This document shows, one piece after another, positions 32,869 through 42,070 of a stretch of 42,307 nucleotides of DNA. Numbering within the stretch: the first letter of the stretch is position 1; each line of letters starts with the position of its first letter. The stretch is from Clostridiaceae bacterium (lineage in GTDB: Bacteria > Bacillota > Clostridia > Saccharofermentanales > DTU023). A model generated the notes under the pieces. It saw nothing but the letters and a program-made list of their open reading frames with translations, was not told the DNA's origin and searched no databases. The stretch lies in the NCBI GenBank assembly GCA_012838795.1, contig DUOO01000052.1:1-42307 (forward strand), given 5' to 3'. The position numbers and the translations under genes are program-made.

Positions 32869-34308
32869 TTATTCCTTTTCTTTCGGGGCAAACGTACCGG
32901 AAGGATAAGAAGGATTTACATTCCAGAGAATCCATTCGTCGAACCCCGAATCATAGACAGCTTCCATTTGTTTGCGAATTACCGGTCCGTTATATTCCAT
33001 CCAATATCCCTGTGGCAGATAACTGGCGGTGAAAGCTTGCAGATAAGGTCTGACGTGAGCATAGCCTTCCTGATCAATTGCTTCCCGGCCGTCGATAATG
33101 GCATCGGTTACGACACCGTATGGCTCCAGGTCGGGTGCCGTATAGCGATTATCACCTAAATCAGTTCCTACTCCATTCGCCATGGCATAACCTACCGGAG
33201 CACCATTCGCATAGTGCGAAGGATAAATCATCGGACAAATATTATCAATTCCGGTCAAGCCGATACTCTTCCAATCCTGACCGATTGCATGACCATCTAA
33301 ATCGCTGGTCATGACAATGGAGAAAAGGTCAGCTCCAATCGGTATATTATCTTTGTCTTGAATTTGAATTGCAGCAGTTTGCAGAAAGCGATTGATTGCA
33401 CTGAGTTTTTTCGGTACCGTATCGGGTTCGCCGTAATATGCCGCTGAACCGTCAAGTGAACCGCCTGCCGGAAATCTGATATAGTCGAATTGAATTTCAT
33501 CGACTCCCAAATCAATTACTTCTTCCGCAACATCGATTAAATATTGCCAGACTTCCTGATTATAGGGATTTGCCCATGTTGCATTACCCTCGTGAGGAAA
33601 TTGGATCGGTATTCCGTCTTCGTTTTGGATGCATAAATCCGGTCGTACCAATGCAAAAGTTTCATCCTTAAAACTTACTATTCGGGCGATTACTCTGATT
33701 CCGTTTGCATGACATTTCTCGGTTATTCCTTTAATATCCCGGTTGGCAATAATACAATTTAACTCTTTGACCAAAGGAATTTTACTATCGTATAATACTC
33801 CGTAGCTTTCTTTGACATCGATCACAAGCGCGTTAACTTCTGTTCCTTTCACTTCCTCCAATAATGAATCCAAATAATCTGTATCATAAATATAAACGCC
33901 GCGAATCTTTTGATGTTCAAAATCCGCTTTATGTTCAGACTCCGGCAGAGGACCGAAATAATCTTCCACCTTTTCATTTTCTTCCGGATCAAAATCTTCA
34001 GTTACTTGATGGACAACGCCTTTTTTATCAATATAGGTAGGCAGAGTTGTTTCATAAATAAAAGCATAAGGATCAGTTTCTTTTGTAGTTAGTTCACTGG
34101 TTATCAGAGTGTCGGATGGATCTTTAACATTTTCAGGTGCTTTATCTGATTCGGCTTTTTGTTGCTTGTAATAATAAAATAAAAACCCGGCCAATAAGAG
34201 AACAATAATTATGCATAAAATAATGATTGTTTTCTTTTGTTTATCTTTTTTGCTGCTTTCCAATTTGATCAGAATCGGTTGCGGCTTTCTGTTTTCTCCA
34301 TTTTCCAT
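32869..34308 (-). CDS. Membrane-anchored putative glycoside hydrolase (DUF4015)
   Basis: This 479-aa protein has a short cytoplasmic N-terminus, one membrane segment (about 27-46, IIILCIIIVLLLAGFLFYYY), a charged linker and a large extracellular domain of the DUF4015 type (PF13200), a TIM-barrel glycosyl-hydrolase-like fold. Recognisable blocks are KIRGVYIYD, NALVIDVKESYG, the acidic VDEIQFDYIRFPAGG and the late FDEWILWNVNPSYPSG. It probably acts on a cell-wall or extracellular polysaccharide, but no substrate is known for the family with certainty. It lies downstream of the MurE-like gene on the same strand, with 92 bases between, which fits an envelope role. Confidence 0.82.
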   Translation of the reverse strand: MENGENRKPQPILIKLESSKKDKQKKTIIILCIIIVLLLAGFLFYYYKQQKAESDKAPENVKDPSDTLITSELTTKETDPYAFIYETTLPTYIDKKGVVHQVTEDFDPEENEKVEDYFGPLPESEHKADFEHQKIRGVYIYDTDYLDSLLEEVKGTEVNALVIDVKESYGVLYDSKIPLVKELNCIIANRDIKGITEKCHANGIRVIARIVSFKDETFALVRPDLCIQNEDGIPIQFPHEGNATWANPYNQEVWQYLIDVAEEVIDLGVDEIQFDYIRFPAGGSLDGSAAYYGEPDTVPKKLSAINRFLQTAAIQIQDKDNIPIGADLFSIVMTSDLDGHAIGQDWKSIGLTGIDNICPMIYPSHYANGAPVGYAMANGVGTDLGDNRYTAPDLEPYGVVTDAIIDGREAIDQEGYAHVRPYLQAFTASYLPQGYWMEYNGPVIRKQMEAVYDSGFDEWILWNVNPSYPSGTFAPKEKE

Positions 34309-34400
34309 AAAAAGATTTATCCTTAATGTTGTGAATTAACCTCCGGTTTTTTGATTATATCAACGCATTGCATAAAATATAACTAAAAAATTGTTTTTCA

Positions 34401-35909
34401 TTAATTCTTAATCTTTTGATTATAATCAGAAACCAGCTTTGATGCCACATCAACGTCGGAATTAATCGGTACAGGTGTATTGCCGATCATTTGATAATGT
34501 TCGGAACCCTTGCCGGCAATAAAAAGTAAAGATTTTCGGTCTGACTTAGTTGCTGATGCAAAAGCTTCTTTGATGCCGTCTTCTCTTTGTTCAGCAATTT
34601 TGTAGGGACAACCGGCTTCAATCAAATGTTCAGCCATGGCAGAAGCGATTTCCGAATGCTTACGGAAACCCGGATCATCCGGAATTAAATAAACAAAATC
34701 CGCATGTTTGGCGGCTGATTGAGGCAAATCTTCAATCCTGTTAAGTCCTTTGCTGCCGCTGGCGCCGAATAAAGCAATCAATTGATAATCGGGAAAATGT
34801 TGTTCGATTGTTGCGAAACTTTTATCAAAGCTCAGGCTGGTATGGGCATAACTGACATGGCAGATAATTTTTTTATCATGAGTAATATAAAGATTGTCAC
34901 GCCCGAGTGTTTCGATATTATTTAATGCTGCAGCAGATTCCGATTTGGGAATTCCGAAAAATTCTGTTAATGCGATTGCACATAGTGCATTTTCAATATT
35001 ATAGGATCCGATTCCCGGCAAGGAATATGCAGTAGAATTGACCGTGAAATGATTACTGCCGGAATAAAATTCGATTTTGTCAGCATAATAATCACAATTA
35101 TCAGATTCGGCAGAATAAGAAATGGCCCGGATTCCTAATTTATCAATTTCCTGCTCAACTAAATCAAGGTTTTCCATATCTTTGGAAAATACGGCAGTAT
35201 CGGACATTTGAAAAATCCGTAATTTAGACTCCACATAATCTTCGTAGCTCGGATGTTCCAATGGACTGATATGGTCACGTCCCAGATTGAGTAAACTGAC
35301 AATATCAAATTCGACCCCGGTTACACGATCGTATTTCAAAGCTTGGGAAGATACTTCGAGGACCATATATTCAAGACCGGATTGAACCGCATTCGCTAAA
35401 TGGCTGAATAAATCCAAAGCTTCCGGTGTGGTGATGGTTGATTCTTCATTAATAATTCCGTCAAAGGTTTCAATCGTAGAAATAATACCGCAAGGTTGTT
35501 TCTTTCGCTTTGTTAACCAATGATCGAGAATAGCTTTTACATAAGAAACCGTAGTAGATTTTCCTTTTGATCCGGTGACGCCGATCAATTTCAATTTGCG
35601 ATCCGGTTGATCATAGAATTCTTTACCGAGATATGACATTGCCAAGCGAATATCTTTGACAATTATATGTGGTAAATCGATTTGGTAATCAACTTCGGAA
35701 ATATAAACCACAGCACCTTTGGCTTGTGCGTCCAGTAAATACTGCTTTTTGAAATTAGCTCCCTTACAGAAAAACAGAGTACCCGGTTCAACCTGACGTG
35801 AATCAAAAGTAATTTTTTTGACAGACGTATTTATGACATTTGAATCAATTAATAATTGTTTTGCCTTTAATACGTTTAATAAATCATCTGTGTTTTTGGT
35901 ATACAGCAT
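34401..35909 (-). CDS. MurE-like UDP-MurNAc-tripeptide ligase
   Basis: This 502-aa ATP-dependent Mur ligase adds the third amino acid to UDP-MurNAc-dipeptide in peptidoglycan synthesis. The N-terminal domain shows TFDSRQVEPGTLFFC, the P-loop is GVTGSKGKSTT (about residues 110-120), and STITTPEALDL, the NLGRDHISPLEH block and the ESKLRIF lysine region follow. The specificity motif, DNPR in enzymes that add meso-diaminopimelate, here reads DDPGFRKHSEI, and GASGSKGLNRIED precedes it. That pattern recalls the DDPN-type lysine-adding enzymes of streptococci. VSYAHT and GKGSEHY are also modified versions of VDYAHT and GKGHE. It may be the only MurE or a paralogue. The ribosome site is AAAGGA. Confidence 0.83.
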   Translation of the reverse strand: MLYTKNTDDLLNVLKAKQLLIDSNVINTSVKKITFDSRQVEPGTLFFCKGANFKKQYLLDAQAKGAVVYISEVDYQIDLPHIIVKDIRLAMSYLGKEFYDQPDRKLKLIGVTGSKGKSTTVSYVKAILDHWLTKRKKQPCGIISTIETFDGIINEESTITTPEALDLFSHLANAVQSGLEYMVLEVSSQALKYDRVTGVEFDIVSLLNLGRDHISPLEHPSYEDYVESKLRIFQMSDTAVFSKDMENLDLVEQEIDKLGIRAISYSAESDNCDYYADKIEFYSGSNHFTVNSTAYSLPGIGSYNIENALCAIALTEFFGIPKSESAAALNNIETLGRDNLYITHDKKIICHVSYAHTSLSFDKSFATIEQHFPDYQLIALFGASGSKGLNRIEDLPQSAAKHADFVYLIPDDPGFRKHSEIASAMAEHLIEAGCPYKIAEQREDGIKEAFASATKSDRKSLLFIAGKGSEHYQMIGNTPVPINSDVDVASKLVSDYNQKIKN

Positions 35910-36012
35910 ACAGTTTTCCTTTTTTGATATTTCAGTGTATCCTGATTGAATGATAACTAAAATAAAGCTTGAAAAGCAACTATACAGCTTTTAAGTAAAT
36001 AGAAAGTGAATT

Positions 36013-36849
36013 ATGAAAACAATTTATTTTGTTAACAATTATTCCGGTGTTCATGTTCCGGGATTGAAAAACAGTGTTTATGTATTGCGCGAAGAACTGA
36101 ATTCAGATGGTATAGTCTTGGAAGAACAAGATTTTGCAATAAATAAATTAAATAACATGAAGAATTATGCTGCAGTTTTTGACATATGTGCCCGCTGCAA
36201 AACATATGCCGGTGAGATTTTTGCTCAAGGCAATACGCCGGTAATGATTGCCGGTGATCATAGTATCGGTATGGCAAGTGTGGCGGCTACCGCAGCAAAC
36301 TATAATAATTTGGGCTTGGTTTGGGTTGATGCTCACGCCGATATTAATACCGACACAACCAGTGTCACGGGCAATATTCATGGGATGCCGATAGCTTCAT
36401 TGCTTGGTCTGGGCTCGCAAGAATTAACTGCAATTTCCGGTGATCAGCCTTGTCTTAAACCGGAAAATATTCTCTATCTGGGTTTGCGGGACTTGGACCC
36501 GGCGGAAACTGATTTTTTGCAGGATTTATCAATTAAAGCCTATTACTATGATGAAATTAAGACACGGGGATTAAATGCAGTGTTGTCGGAAATCGAAACT
36601 AGTTGGCAAATAGAAGATATTCATCTCAGTTTTGATTTTGATTCAATGGATCCCCGAATTATGCCCGGAGTTTCCGTTCCGGTGCCCGGCGGTTTTACCG
36701 AGGATGATGCATTGACCATACTTAATTTTTTTAATAATAACTTCCAATGTCGTTCTTTTGATTTTGTTGAGTATAACAGGACAAATGATATAGCTGATCA
36801 ATCCTTGCAGATATGTCTTAAACTGATCAAATCTATCTTAGATGACTAA
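36013..36849 (+). CDS. Arginase/agmatinase-family ureohydrolase
   Basis: This is a 278-aa dinuclear manganese enzyme. The family motifs are all present: GDHSIGMAS, WVDAHADIN, NIHGMPIA and SFDFDSMDP, followed by VPVPGGFT. These supply the metal-binding His and Asp residues. The pattern DAHAD ... NIHGMP ... VPGG is closer to arginase (RocF) than to agmatinase, so arginine hydrolysis to ornithine and urea is the best guess. A formiminoglutamase-like role is possible. The gene is divergent from the murE-like gene and starts a run of plus-strand genes. No strong ribosome site precedes its ATG. Confidence 0.87.
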   Translation: MKTIYFVNNYSGVHVPGLKNSVYVLREELNSDGIVLEEQDFAINKLNNMKNYAAVFDICARCKTYAGEIFAQGNTPVMIAGDHSIGMASVAATAANYNNLGLVWVDAHADINTDTTSVTGNIHGMPIASLLGLGSQELTAISGDQPCLKPENILYLGLRDLDPAETDFLQDLSIKAYYYDEIKTRGLNAVLSEIETSWQIEDIHLSFDFDSMDPRIMPGVSVPVPGGFTEDDALTILNFFNNNFQCRSFDFVEYNRTNDIADQSLQICLKLIKSILDD

Positions 36850-36926
36850 TATCTGTTAAAATAATGTAATATTTAGTAGAAGTGTATTATTTGCTGATTT
36901 TATTAGCACTGAATGGAAGGATTTAT

Positions 36927-37358
36927 ATGTTAATTCGAGACTGTTCAGGCGGTATAGTTTTTTGCAGAGATCAAGTTTTATTGATTCAAAACGAAAAAGA
37001 AGAATGGAGCTTTCCGAAAGGTGTTATTCGTGGTGATAATGAAGCGGATGACATTGCAATTTGGCGTGTCAAAGACGAAAGTGGAGTTGATGCGAGAATC
37101 ATTGCTTTAGCAGGAAAAACCAGTTATGAATTCTATTCTATAACCAGAAAAAAACCGGTTGCCAACCGAATAAAATGGTACATCATGGTTTGCGATGATG
37201 TGAAAGCTACGCCGAATACGGAACAGGGATTTCTTGCCGCCGAATTTTTTCCGATTGATGAAGCGATCAAAACAGTAACCTACAGTCAAGACAGATCTTT
37301 GTTAATCTTAGCCAGTCAAAAATACAAAGAACTGAATGAGGGTTTTGATGAGTTCTGA
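36927..37358 (+). CDS. Nudix-domain protein with degenerate Nudix box
   Basis: This 143-aa protein has the Nudix fold pattern: GGIVFCRDQVLLIQN, WSFPKGV and a helix carrying the Nudix box region. The box normally reads Gx5Ex7REUxEExGU. Here, read from PKG, it aligns as GVIRGDN, EADDIAI, then WRVKDESGV. The first Glu is Asn, the Arg is Trp and the next Glu is Arg, one of the metal-binding pair is Asp and one Glu remains. Hydrolase activity is therefore doubtful. The frame opens at a GTG at 36882, but ATG 36927 has GGAAGG upstream and is preferred. It overlaps the yigZ gene by 11 bases. Confidence 0.75.
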   Translation: MLIRDCSGGIVFCRDQVLLIQNEKEEWSFPKGVIRGDNEADDIAIWRVKDESGVDARIIALAGKTSYEFYSITRKKPVANRIKWYIMVCDDVKATPNTEQGFLAAEFFPIDEAIKTVTYSQDRSLLILASQKYKELNEGFDEF

Positions 37359-37989
37359 TTTCCGATCAATTAAGAAATATGCAGAGATAGAATTTGAAGA
37401 AAAGAGATCCCGTTTTATCGGAATTGCCAAACCGCTGGAAAATCCTGCTGAAGCGGAAGAGTTTATTGCAGAGCAAAGATCACGGTTTCCGGATGCTACA
37501 CATCATGTTTATGCCTGGATTCTCAATAAGCCTCAACATTTGCAACGCTATTCCGATGACGGCGAACCTCAAGGCACAGCCGGTTTGCCTGTCTTGGACG
37601 TTTTACAAAAACAAAATTTAGTTCAGGCCGGCATAGTTGTGATTCGCTATTTCGGTGGAGTGAAACTCGGTGCAGGCGGATTGGTCAGAGCTTACAGTAA
37701 ATCAGCATCTTTGGCGATAGAGACGGCGGAACCGATAATTTGGCTGACCCATCGCATGTACAAATTAAGATGTGATTACTCAAATGCTGAAAGAGTACGA
37801 TTTCAATTAAATCAATTGAAGTATAATCAAACCGATCCGGAATATACAGTGGATGTAAGCTGGGAAGTTGCAGTCAGACCGGAAAATGAAGAAAGTTTTA
37901 TTATATTATTGAAAGACTTAACCAGCGATAATATTAATTATCAGAGAGGGAAACTGCAATTATTTCCCTCAGCAATTAGTAAAGATTAG
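37348..37989 (+). CDS. yigZ: YigZ/IMPACT-family protein
   Basis: This 213-aa cytoplasmic protein has the UPF0029 N-terminal domain: KRSRFIGIAKPL, ATHHVYAWIL, RYSDDGEPQGTAGLPVLDVL, VVIRYFGGVKLGAGGLVRAY. A short C-terminal domain (DUF1949-like) follows. The family is related to eukaryotic IMPACT and is linked to translation or ribosome-associated control, but its biochemical role in bacteria is not settled. ATG 37348 follows GAGGG and gives the normal start. The gene overlaps the end of the Nudix-like gene, which indicates coupling. Confidence 0.9.
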   Translation: MSSDFRSIKKYAEIEFEEKRSRFIGIAKPLENPAEAEEFIAEQRSRFPDATHHVYAWILNKPQHLQRYSDDGEPQGTAGLPVLDVLQKQNLVQAGIVVIRYFGGVKLGAGGLVRAYSKSASLAIETAEPIIWLTHRMYKLRCDYSNAERVRFQLNQLKYNQTDPEYTVDVSWEVAVRPENEESFIILLKDLTSDNINYQRGKLQLFPSAISKD

Positions 37990-38052
37990 AAATAATATTT
38001 AATTTTATAATTGATAATGTGATGCAAATTAGACAGTATGTTTGGAGGATAT

Positions 38053-38784
38053 ATGGCAGGTCATTCTAAATGGAATAACATTAAACGCAGAAAAGAAGCA
38101 GTCGATGCGAAAAGAGGTAAAATTTTCACCAAGATCGGACGTGAAATTTCCGTAGCGGTAAAAGAAGGAGGTCCTGATCCCGCTATGAATTTTGCCTTGC
38201 AATCAGCAATTGAGCGGGCTCGTTCCTATAATATGCCGAATGATAATATCAAACGCTCAATCGAAAATGCTTCGGGTGCAGGCGGAGGTTCTGATTATAC
38301 GGAAATTACGTATGAAGGTTACGGTGCAGGCGGAGTTGCCGTAATGGTCAGAGCTCTGACCGATAATCGCAATCGTACGGCCGGTGAAGTACGTCATCTT
38401 TTTGAAAAATTCGGAGGCAATCTGGGCAAGGATGGCAGTGTTGCTTTTCAATTTGAAACAAGAGGCAGTTTAATTTTGGCCAAAGTTACATATCCCGATG
38501 AAGATCAAGTAATGATGGATGCTTTAGACGCAGGCTGCGAAGATGTGGAAATTTCAGATGATTTTTATGAAGTAATAACAGCACCGAACAATTATCACCG
38601 GGTGATGCAGACTTTATCTAAAGCCGGATATAATTTTGAAGATGTTTCTTTAGGACCTGAACCGATTACTTTTGTAGAATTAACCGAATCAGAACAAATT
38701 GAAAAAGTAGAGAAGTTAATCGAAAACCTGGAAGACATCGATGATGTTCAAGATGTATACCATAATTTGGCAGAAACAGAATAA
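38053..38784 (+). CDS. yebC: YebC/PmpR-family regulator or translation factor
   Basis: This 243-aa protein starts with the family's signature MAGHSKWNNIKRRKEAVDAKRGK and continues with FTKIGREISVAVKEGG, NMPNDNIKRSIENASG, YEGYGAGGVAVMV and ALTDNRNRTAGEVRHLF. The family was described as transcriptional regulators, and members have since been linked to translation of proline-rich stretches. The length is normal. The start at ATG 38053, four to five bases after GGAGG, is chosen over the in-frame ATG 38038 because it matches the universal N-terminus. Confidence 0.95.
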   Translation: MAGHSKWNNIKRRKEAVDAKRGKIFTKIGREISVAVKEGGPDPAMNFALQSAIERARSYNMPNDNIKRSIENASGAGGGSDYTEITYEGYGAGGVAVMVRALTDNRNRTAGEVRHLFEKFGGNLGKDGSVAFQFETRGSLILAKVTYPDEDQVMMDALDAGCEDVEISDDFYEVITAPNNYHRVMQTLSKAGYNFEDVSLGPEPITFVELTESEQIEKVEKLIENLEDIDDVQDVYHNLAETE

Positions 38785-38807
38785 GATAAATAAACAAAAT
38801 AATTGAG

Positions 38808-39881
38808 ATGTTTGATTTTTTATTTGGTAAACGCAGAAAAAATCGGGAAGAAAGAAAAGCTGAACGCGAAACTAAGCGAAGGCGTATTTTGGAGATTCCG
38901 AAACCGGACGGTGACGTGCCTCTTCGTCCCGGAAAATTGATTTTTAATCCTTTCGGAAGATTTGCGGAAGCTGTAAAAACAACGGTACAGGAAGCAAATT
39001 TAAGGGATAAAATCGAAACGGAGCAGGATGAGCGGGAATTTCTGTCGCAAATTGCAGTTGTTGCATTTATCGGAACATCAGGAACGGGCAAGAGCACCAG
39101 GGCTTTATCGATAGCTGCAGAACATAAAATTCAATATCTTATTGATGACGGATTATTGATTCACGGAAGTAACATTGTTGCCGGAACTTCTGCCAAAACT
39201 GCGGATACACAATTGGAATCTGTTCGCCAAGCCTTATTCATGGACCCGACCAGAGCTGCTAATATGCGACGGGCCTTATTGGATGAAAACCCTCCGATTG
39301 TGATGATTCTCGGTACATCGGACAGAATGTTGAAAAAAATATGTGATAATTTGTGGTTAAATCAACCATCAATGTTAATCAGGATTGAAGATGTAACGAC
39401 GGAAGAAGAACGCCAGATTGCCAGAACAACCAGATTGTCTGCCGGCACTCATACGATTCCGGTGCCGAGCATGGAAATTAAACATGATTTTTCCGGTTAT
39501 TTTTTAGAGCCATGGCAAAAATTAAAAAGAAGATGGGATCGTTCTGCTGATCGTATCGACTATTCACTCGACGGAGAAAAAACAGTTGTCAGACCGACCT
39601 TTTCCACGATAGGGAATTACTCAATATCGGATGAAGCTTTGGCGATGTTAGTTGAGCAAATCTTAATTCGTTTAAAGGGAATTTCGGACCTGACAGAATT
39701 TATGGTATTTAAAGAAGCTTATGGTGCAATTTTCAATTTGGGAGTTTCATTGTATTATGGATATAATGCCCAGGAAATATTAAGTCAAGCGCAGAGCAGT
39801 TTGAATAAAGATGTGGAACACTATACGGCAATCAATGTCTTGGCAATCAATATTCGTGCTACACGCTTGGTACACAAATAA
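38808..39881 (+). CDS. P-loop protein with Asp23-like C-terminal region, function unknown
   Basis: This 357-aa protein begins with a highly basic stretch (KRRKNREERKAERETKRRR, about 8-26). A clear Walker A, GTSGTGKST, lies near residues 89-97, inside a strand-loop-helix context (VVAFIGTSGTGKSTRALSIA). The middle part (GSNIVAGTSAKTADTQLESVRQAL, IVMILGTSDRMLKKI) is consistent with a P-loop kinase or ATPase. The last 100 residues (NYSISDEALAMLVEQILIRLKGISDL) resemble Asp23/Gls24-type domains. I do not know a characterised homologue. It starts 24 bases after yebC without a strong ribosome site and is followed after 16 bases by a membrane protein gene, so the two may act together. Confidence 0.6.
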   Translation: MFDFLFGKRRKNREERKAERETKRRRILEIPKPDGDVPLRPGKLIFNPFGRFAEAVKTTVQEANLRDKIETEQDEREFLSQIAVVAFIGTSGTGKSTRALSIAAEHKIQYLIDDGLLIHGSNIVAGTSAKTADTQLESVRQALFMDPTRAANMRRALLDENPPIVMILGTSDRMLKKICDNLWLNQPSMLIRIEDVTTEEERQIARTTRLSAGTHTIPVPSMEIKHDFSGYFLEPWQKLKRRWDRSADRIDYSLDGEKTVVRPTFSTIGNYSISDEALAMLVEQILIRLKGISDLTEFMVFKEAYGAIFNLGVSLYYGYNAQEILSQAQSSLNKDVEHYTAINVLAINIRATRLVHK

Positions 39882-39897
39882 GAGGGGAGCTCGAGAA

Positions 39898-40929
39898 ATG
39901 ACTAATTATACTTTTGATCGAAACTCAGACAACTATTCCGATGAGTATCAATCAGACAAACAAACATCCGATCGGTATGCAGAAGCTGCCAGACAAGCAA
40001 ATTTGCAGAATCAAATCAACTTTGATCCCGATTATCGCAGAGTTGAATTTGAACAGGCTGATTATGCTGATTATAATGAACAGAATGAAGATATTTTAGC
40101 AAGAGAAGAAGCCTTCCGTGCCAGTCTTGCCGGAGCCGGTTATAACGGTCAAAGACCTGTTCAAAATCAAGGTTCTCAAGATTTAGATGAATTAAATGAA
40201 ATGGAACAAACAAATCCTTATGGTGCCGGAGGAAGCGTTGAACGTTCAGGCAGAGCTGAGCAGTTGCAACCCAGACGAACAGCAGGTCCTGAATCTGCTC
40301 GTGCTCGCAGACCGCAACGTAAAAGTACCGGACCGGCTCGTGATATTGTCAGCGGTTTATTACAAGCCTTGGTTTTATCTTTTTCCAAAAGACCGATGCA
40401 GGCTTTCCATTTGAACTTACATTGGGGCAGTTTGGGTATTTTGACTTTACTGAATGTTTTATTTGTAGCCGGATTAAATACAGTGGTTATCAATAAACTT
40501 TTGAAGGCGGCATTGGGTGGTGTAAGCTCGCTGGTTCCGGGAAATACCGGTTTTGGTCTGGGCAAAGTTTTCTATATGTCCTTATTGAGTCAATTGGCTA
40601 CATTGATTGCAATTATTCTGATGATACTTTTCCTGACATTGATTTTAGGCAGTGAGAAAAAGCCGTTTAAGCAGTATGTACAGACAGCGACCCTCTCTAC
40701 TTTACCGTACACTTTTGTTTTATTTATTGCTTTGATAGTTTCTTTTTTCCTGCCGCAAATAGGTATGATCTTGGCATTCACCGGAAAAATACTTGCTTTT
40801 ATCTATTTGTATGCCGGATTCCAAAAAGGACATCCGACTAAGAGAAACAGTCCGTTCTGGTTTTTTGTATTATTGATAGCTGCTGTATTGGTTATCCAAT
40901 ATTTATTTATCGGATGGACTATATCCTGA
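39898..40929 (+). CDS. Membrane protein with long disordered N-terminus (Yip1-like topology)
   Basis: I do not recognise a specific family for this 343-aa protein. The first 150 or so residues are polar and probably disordered, rich in Asn, Gln, Tyr and acidic residues and then Arg. Five hydrophobic segments follow (SLGILTLLNVLFVAGL, LLSQLATLIAIILMILFLTLI, TFVLFIALIVSFFLPQIG, a fourth around MILAFTGKILAFIYLYAGF and a last at FWFFVLLIAAVLVIQYLF). This layout is like Yip1-domain proteins of Firmicutes. The frame is open from 39811, but ATG 39898 has GAGGGGAG upstream. It is probably co-transcribed with the P-loop gene. Confidence 0.65.
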   Translation: MTNYTFDRNSDNYSDEYQSDKQTSDRYAEAARQANLQNQINFDPDYRRVEFEQADYADYNEQNEDILAREEAFRASLAGAGYNGQRPVQNQGSQDLDELNEMEQTNPYGAGGSVERSGRAEQLQPRRTAGPESARARRPQRKSTGPARDIVSGLLQALVLSFSKRPMQAFHLNLHWGSLGILTLLNVLFVAGLNTVVINKLLKAALGGVSSLVPGNTGFGLGKVFYMSLLSQLATLIAIILMILFLTLILGSEKKPFKQYVQTATLSTLPYTFVLFIALIVSFFLPQIGMILAFTGKILAFIYLYAGFQKGHPTKRNSPFWFFVLLIAAVLVIQYLFIGWTIS

Positions 40930-40941
40930 TAAAAAAGACTT

Positions 40942-42069
40942 ATGAAGTTTTTTCATTTGGCAGACTTACATTTAGGGAGAACCTTACATAAATATTCCTT
41001 AATTGAGGATCAAAAATACTTTCTGGATTTTGTGATCGAGCAAACAGATCAATATAATCCGGATGCAATTGTGATTGCCGGCGATATTTATGATCGGGCA
41101 ATTCCCTCTGCAGAAGCAACTCAATTATTTGATTATTTTTTGACGGAATTGAGTAAGCGAGATTGTTTGTTGCTGATTATCTCGGGCAATCATGACTCGG
41201 CAACCAGACTGAGTTATGCCCGAGATTTTTTTCGGGAATTTAACATCTATATTGCAACCGAAGCCAAGGAACAGGCAGAAACAATAGCTTTAACTTCAGA
41301 TCAAACATATTATTTCCATTTGATTCCTTTTTTTAAGCCCGCAACTATTAAAAATATATATCCGGAAGCTGAGATTGAGACTTATTCACAAGCTCTGACA
41401 CAAATAATAAGCTCAATTGATTTGTCTTTATCCGGCAAACATATACTGGTAGCACATCAATTTTTTGTCAATCAATCCGGTGCAGCTATAGTATCAGATT
41501 CAGAACAGTTATCTGTCGGCGGTTTGGATCAAATACAGGCTGAATTGGTTAAAGATTTTGACTATGTGGCTTTAGGACATTTACATCAACCCCATCATGT
41601 ACAGTATGAAAATATCAGATATAGCGGATCGCCTTTAGTCTATTCAGCATCGGAATTAGCCCGGCCAAAGTTTTTAAGCATGATTGAAATGAATGGTGAT
41701 CCGGGATTCAAATTACATAAAATTCCTTTTGAGCCTTTACATCCTGTGTGTTTAATAGAAGGGAATTTTACTGATTTAATTAACTCAGCCAGAGAAAATC
41801 CGAGTGAAGATTATGTTTATATCAGTTTATCGGACTACGAACCGATCCCGGATTTGGCGATACGCTTCAAGAGATTTTATCCCAGACTTTTGGAAGTCAG
41901 AACACCTCATTTTAATCGTTCAGCAGATAGTTTCAATGCTTTGAGCACGGCTCCGAGTGAATTGAGTATCAGCCAGCTTTTTGCCTTGTTTCATGAAGAA
42001 GAAACGGGTAAAGCGATTTCTGATACTGATCAGAAAATCATTCGGAAACTTGAAGAAAAGGTGGAGTAA
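40942..42069 (+). CDS. sbcD: Exonuclease SbcD (Mre11-type nuclease subunit)
   Basis: This is the 375-aa manganese-dependent phosphoesterase subunit of the SbcCD complex, which trims hairpins and blocked DNA ends. The phosphoesterase motifs are complete: HLADLHLGR (about 5-13), IVIAGDIYDRA, ISGNHDSATR, ILVAHQFF and ALGHLHQPHHV. A C-terminal capping region follows. The length is normal for the family. It starts 12 bases after the membrane protein gene with a weak ribosome site, and sbcC begins one base after its stop, the usual sbcDC arrangement. Confidence 0.95.
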   Translation: MKFFHLADLHLGRTLHKYSLIEDQKYFLDFVIEQTDQYNPDAIVIAGDIYDRAIPSAEATQLFDYFLTELSKRDCLLLIISGNHDSATRLSYARDFFREFNIYIATEAKEQAETIALTSDQTYYFHLIPFFKPATIKNIYPEAEIETYSQALTQIISSIDLSLSGKHILVAHQFFVNQSGAAIVSDSEQLSVGGLDQIQAELVKDFDYVALGHLHQPHHVQYENIRYSGSPLVYSASELARPKFLSMIEMNGDPGFKLHKIPFEPLHPVCLIEGNFTDLINSARENPSEDYVYISLSDYEPIPDLAIRFKRFYPRLLEVRTPHFNRSADSFNALSTAPSELSISQLFALFHEEETGKAISDTDQKIIRKLEEKVE

Positions 42070-42070
42070 T

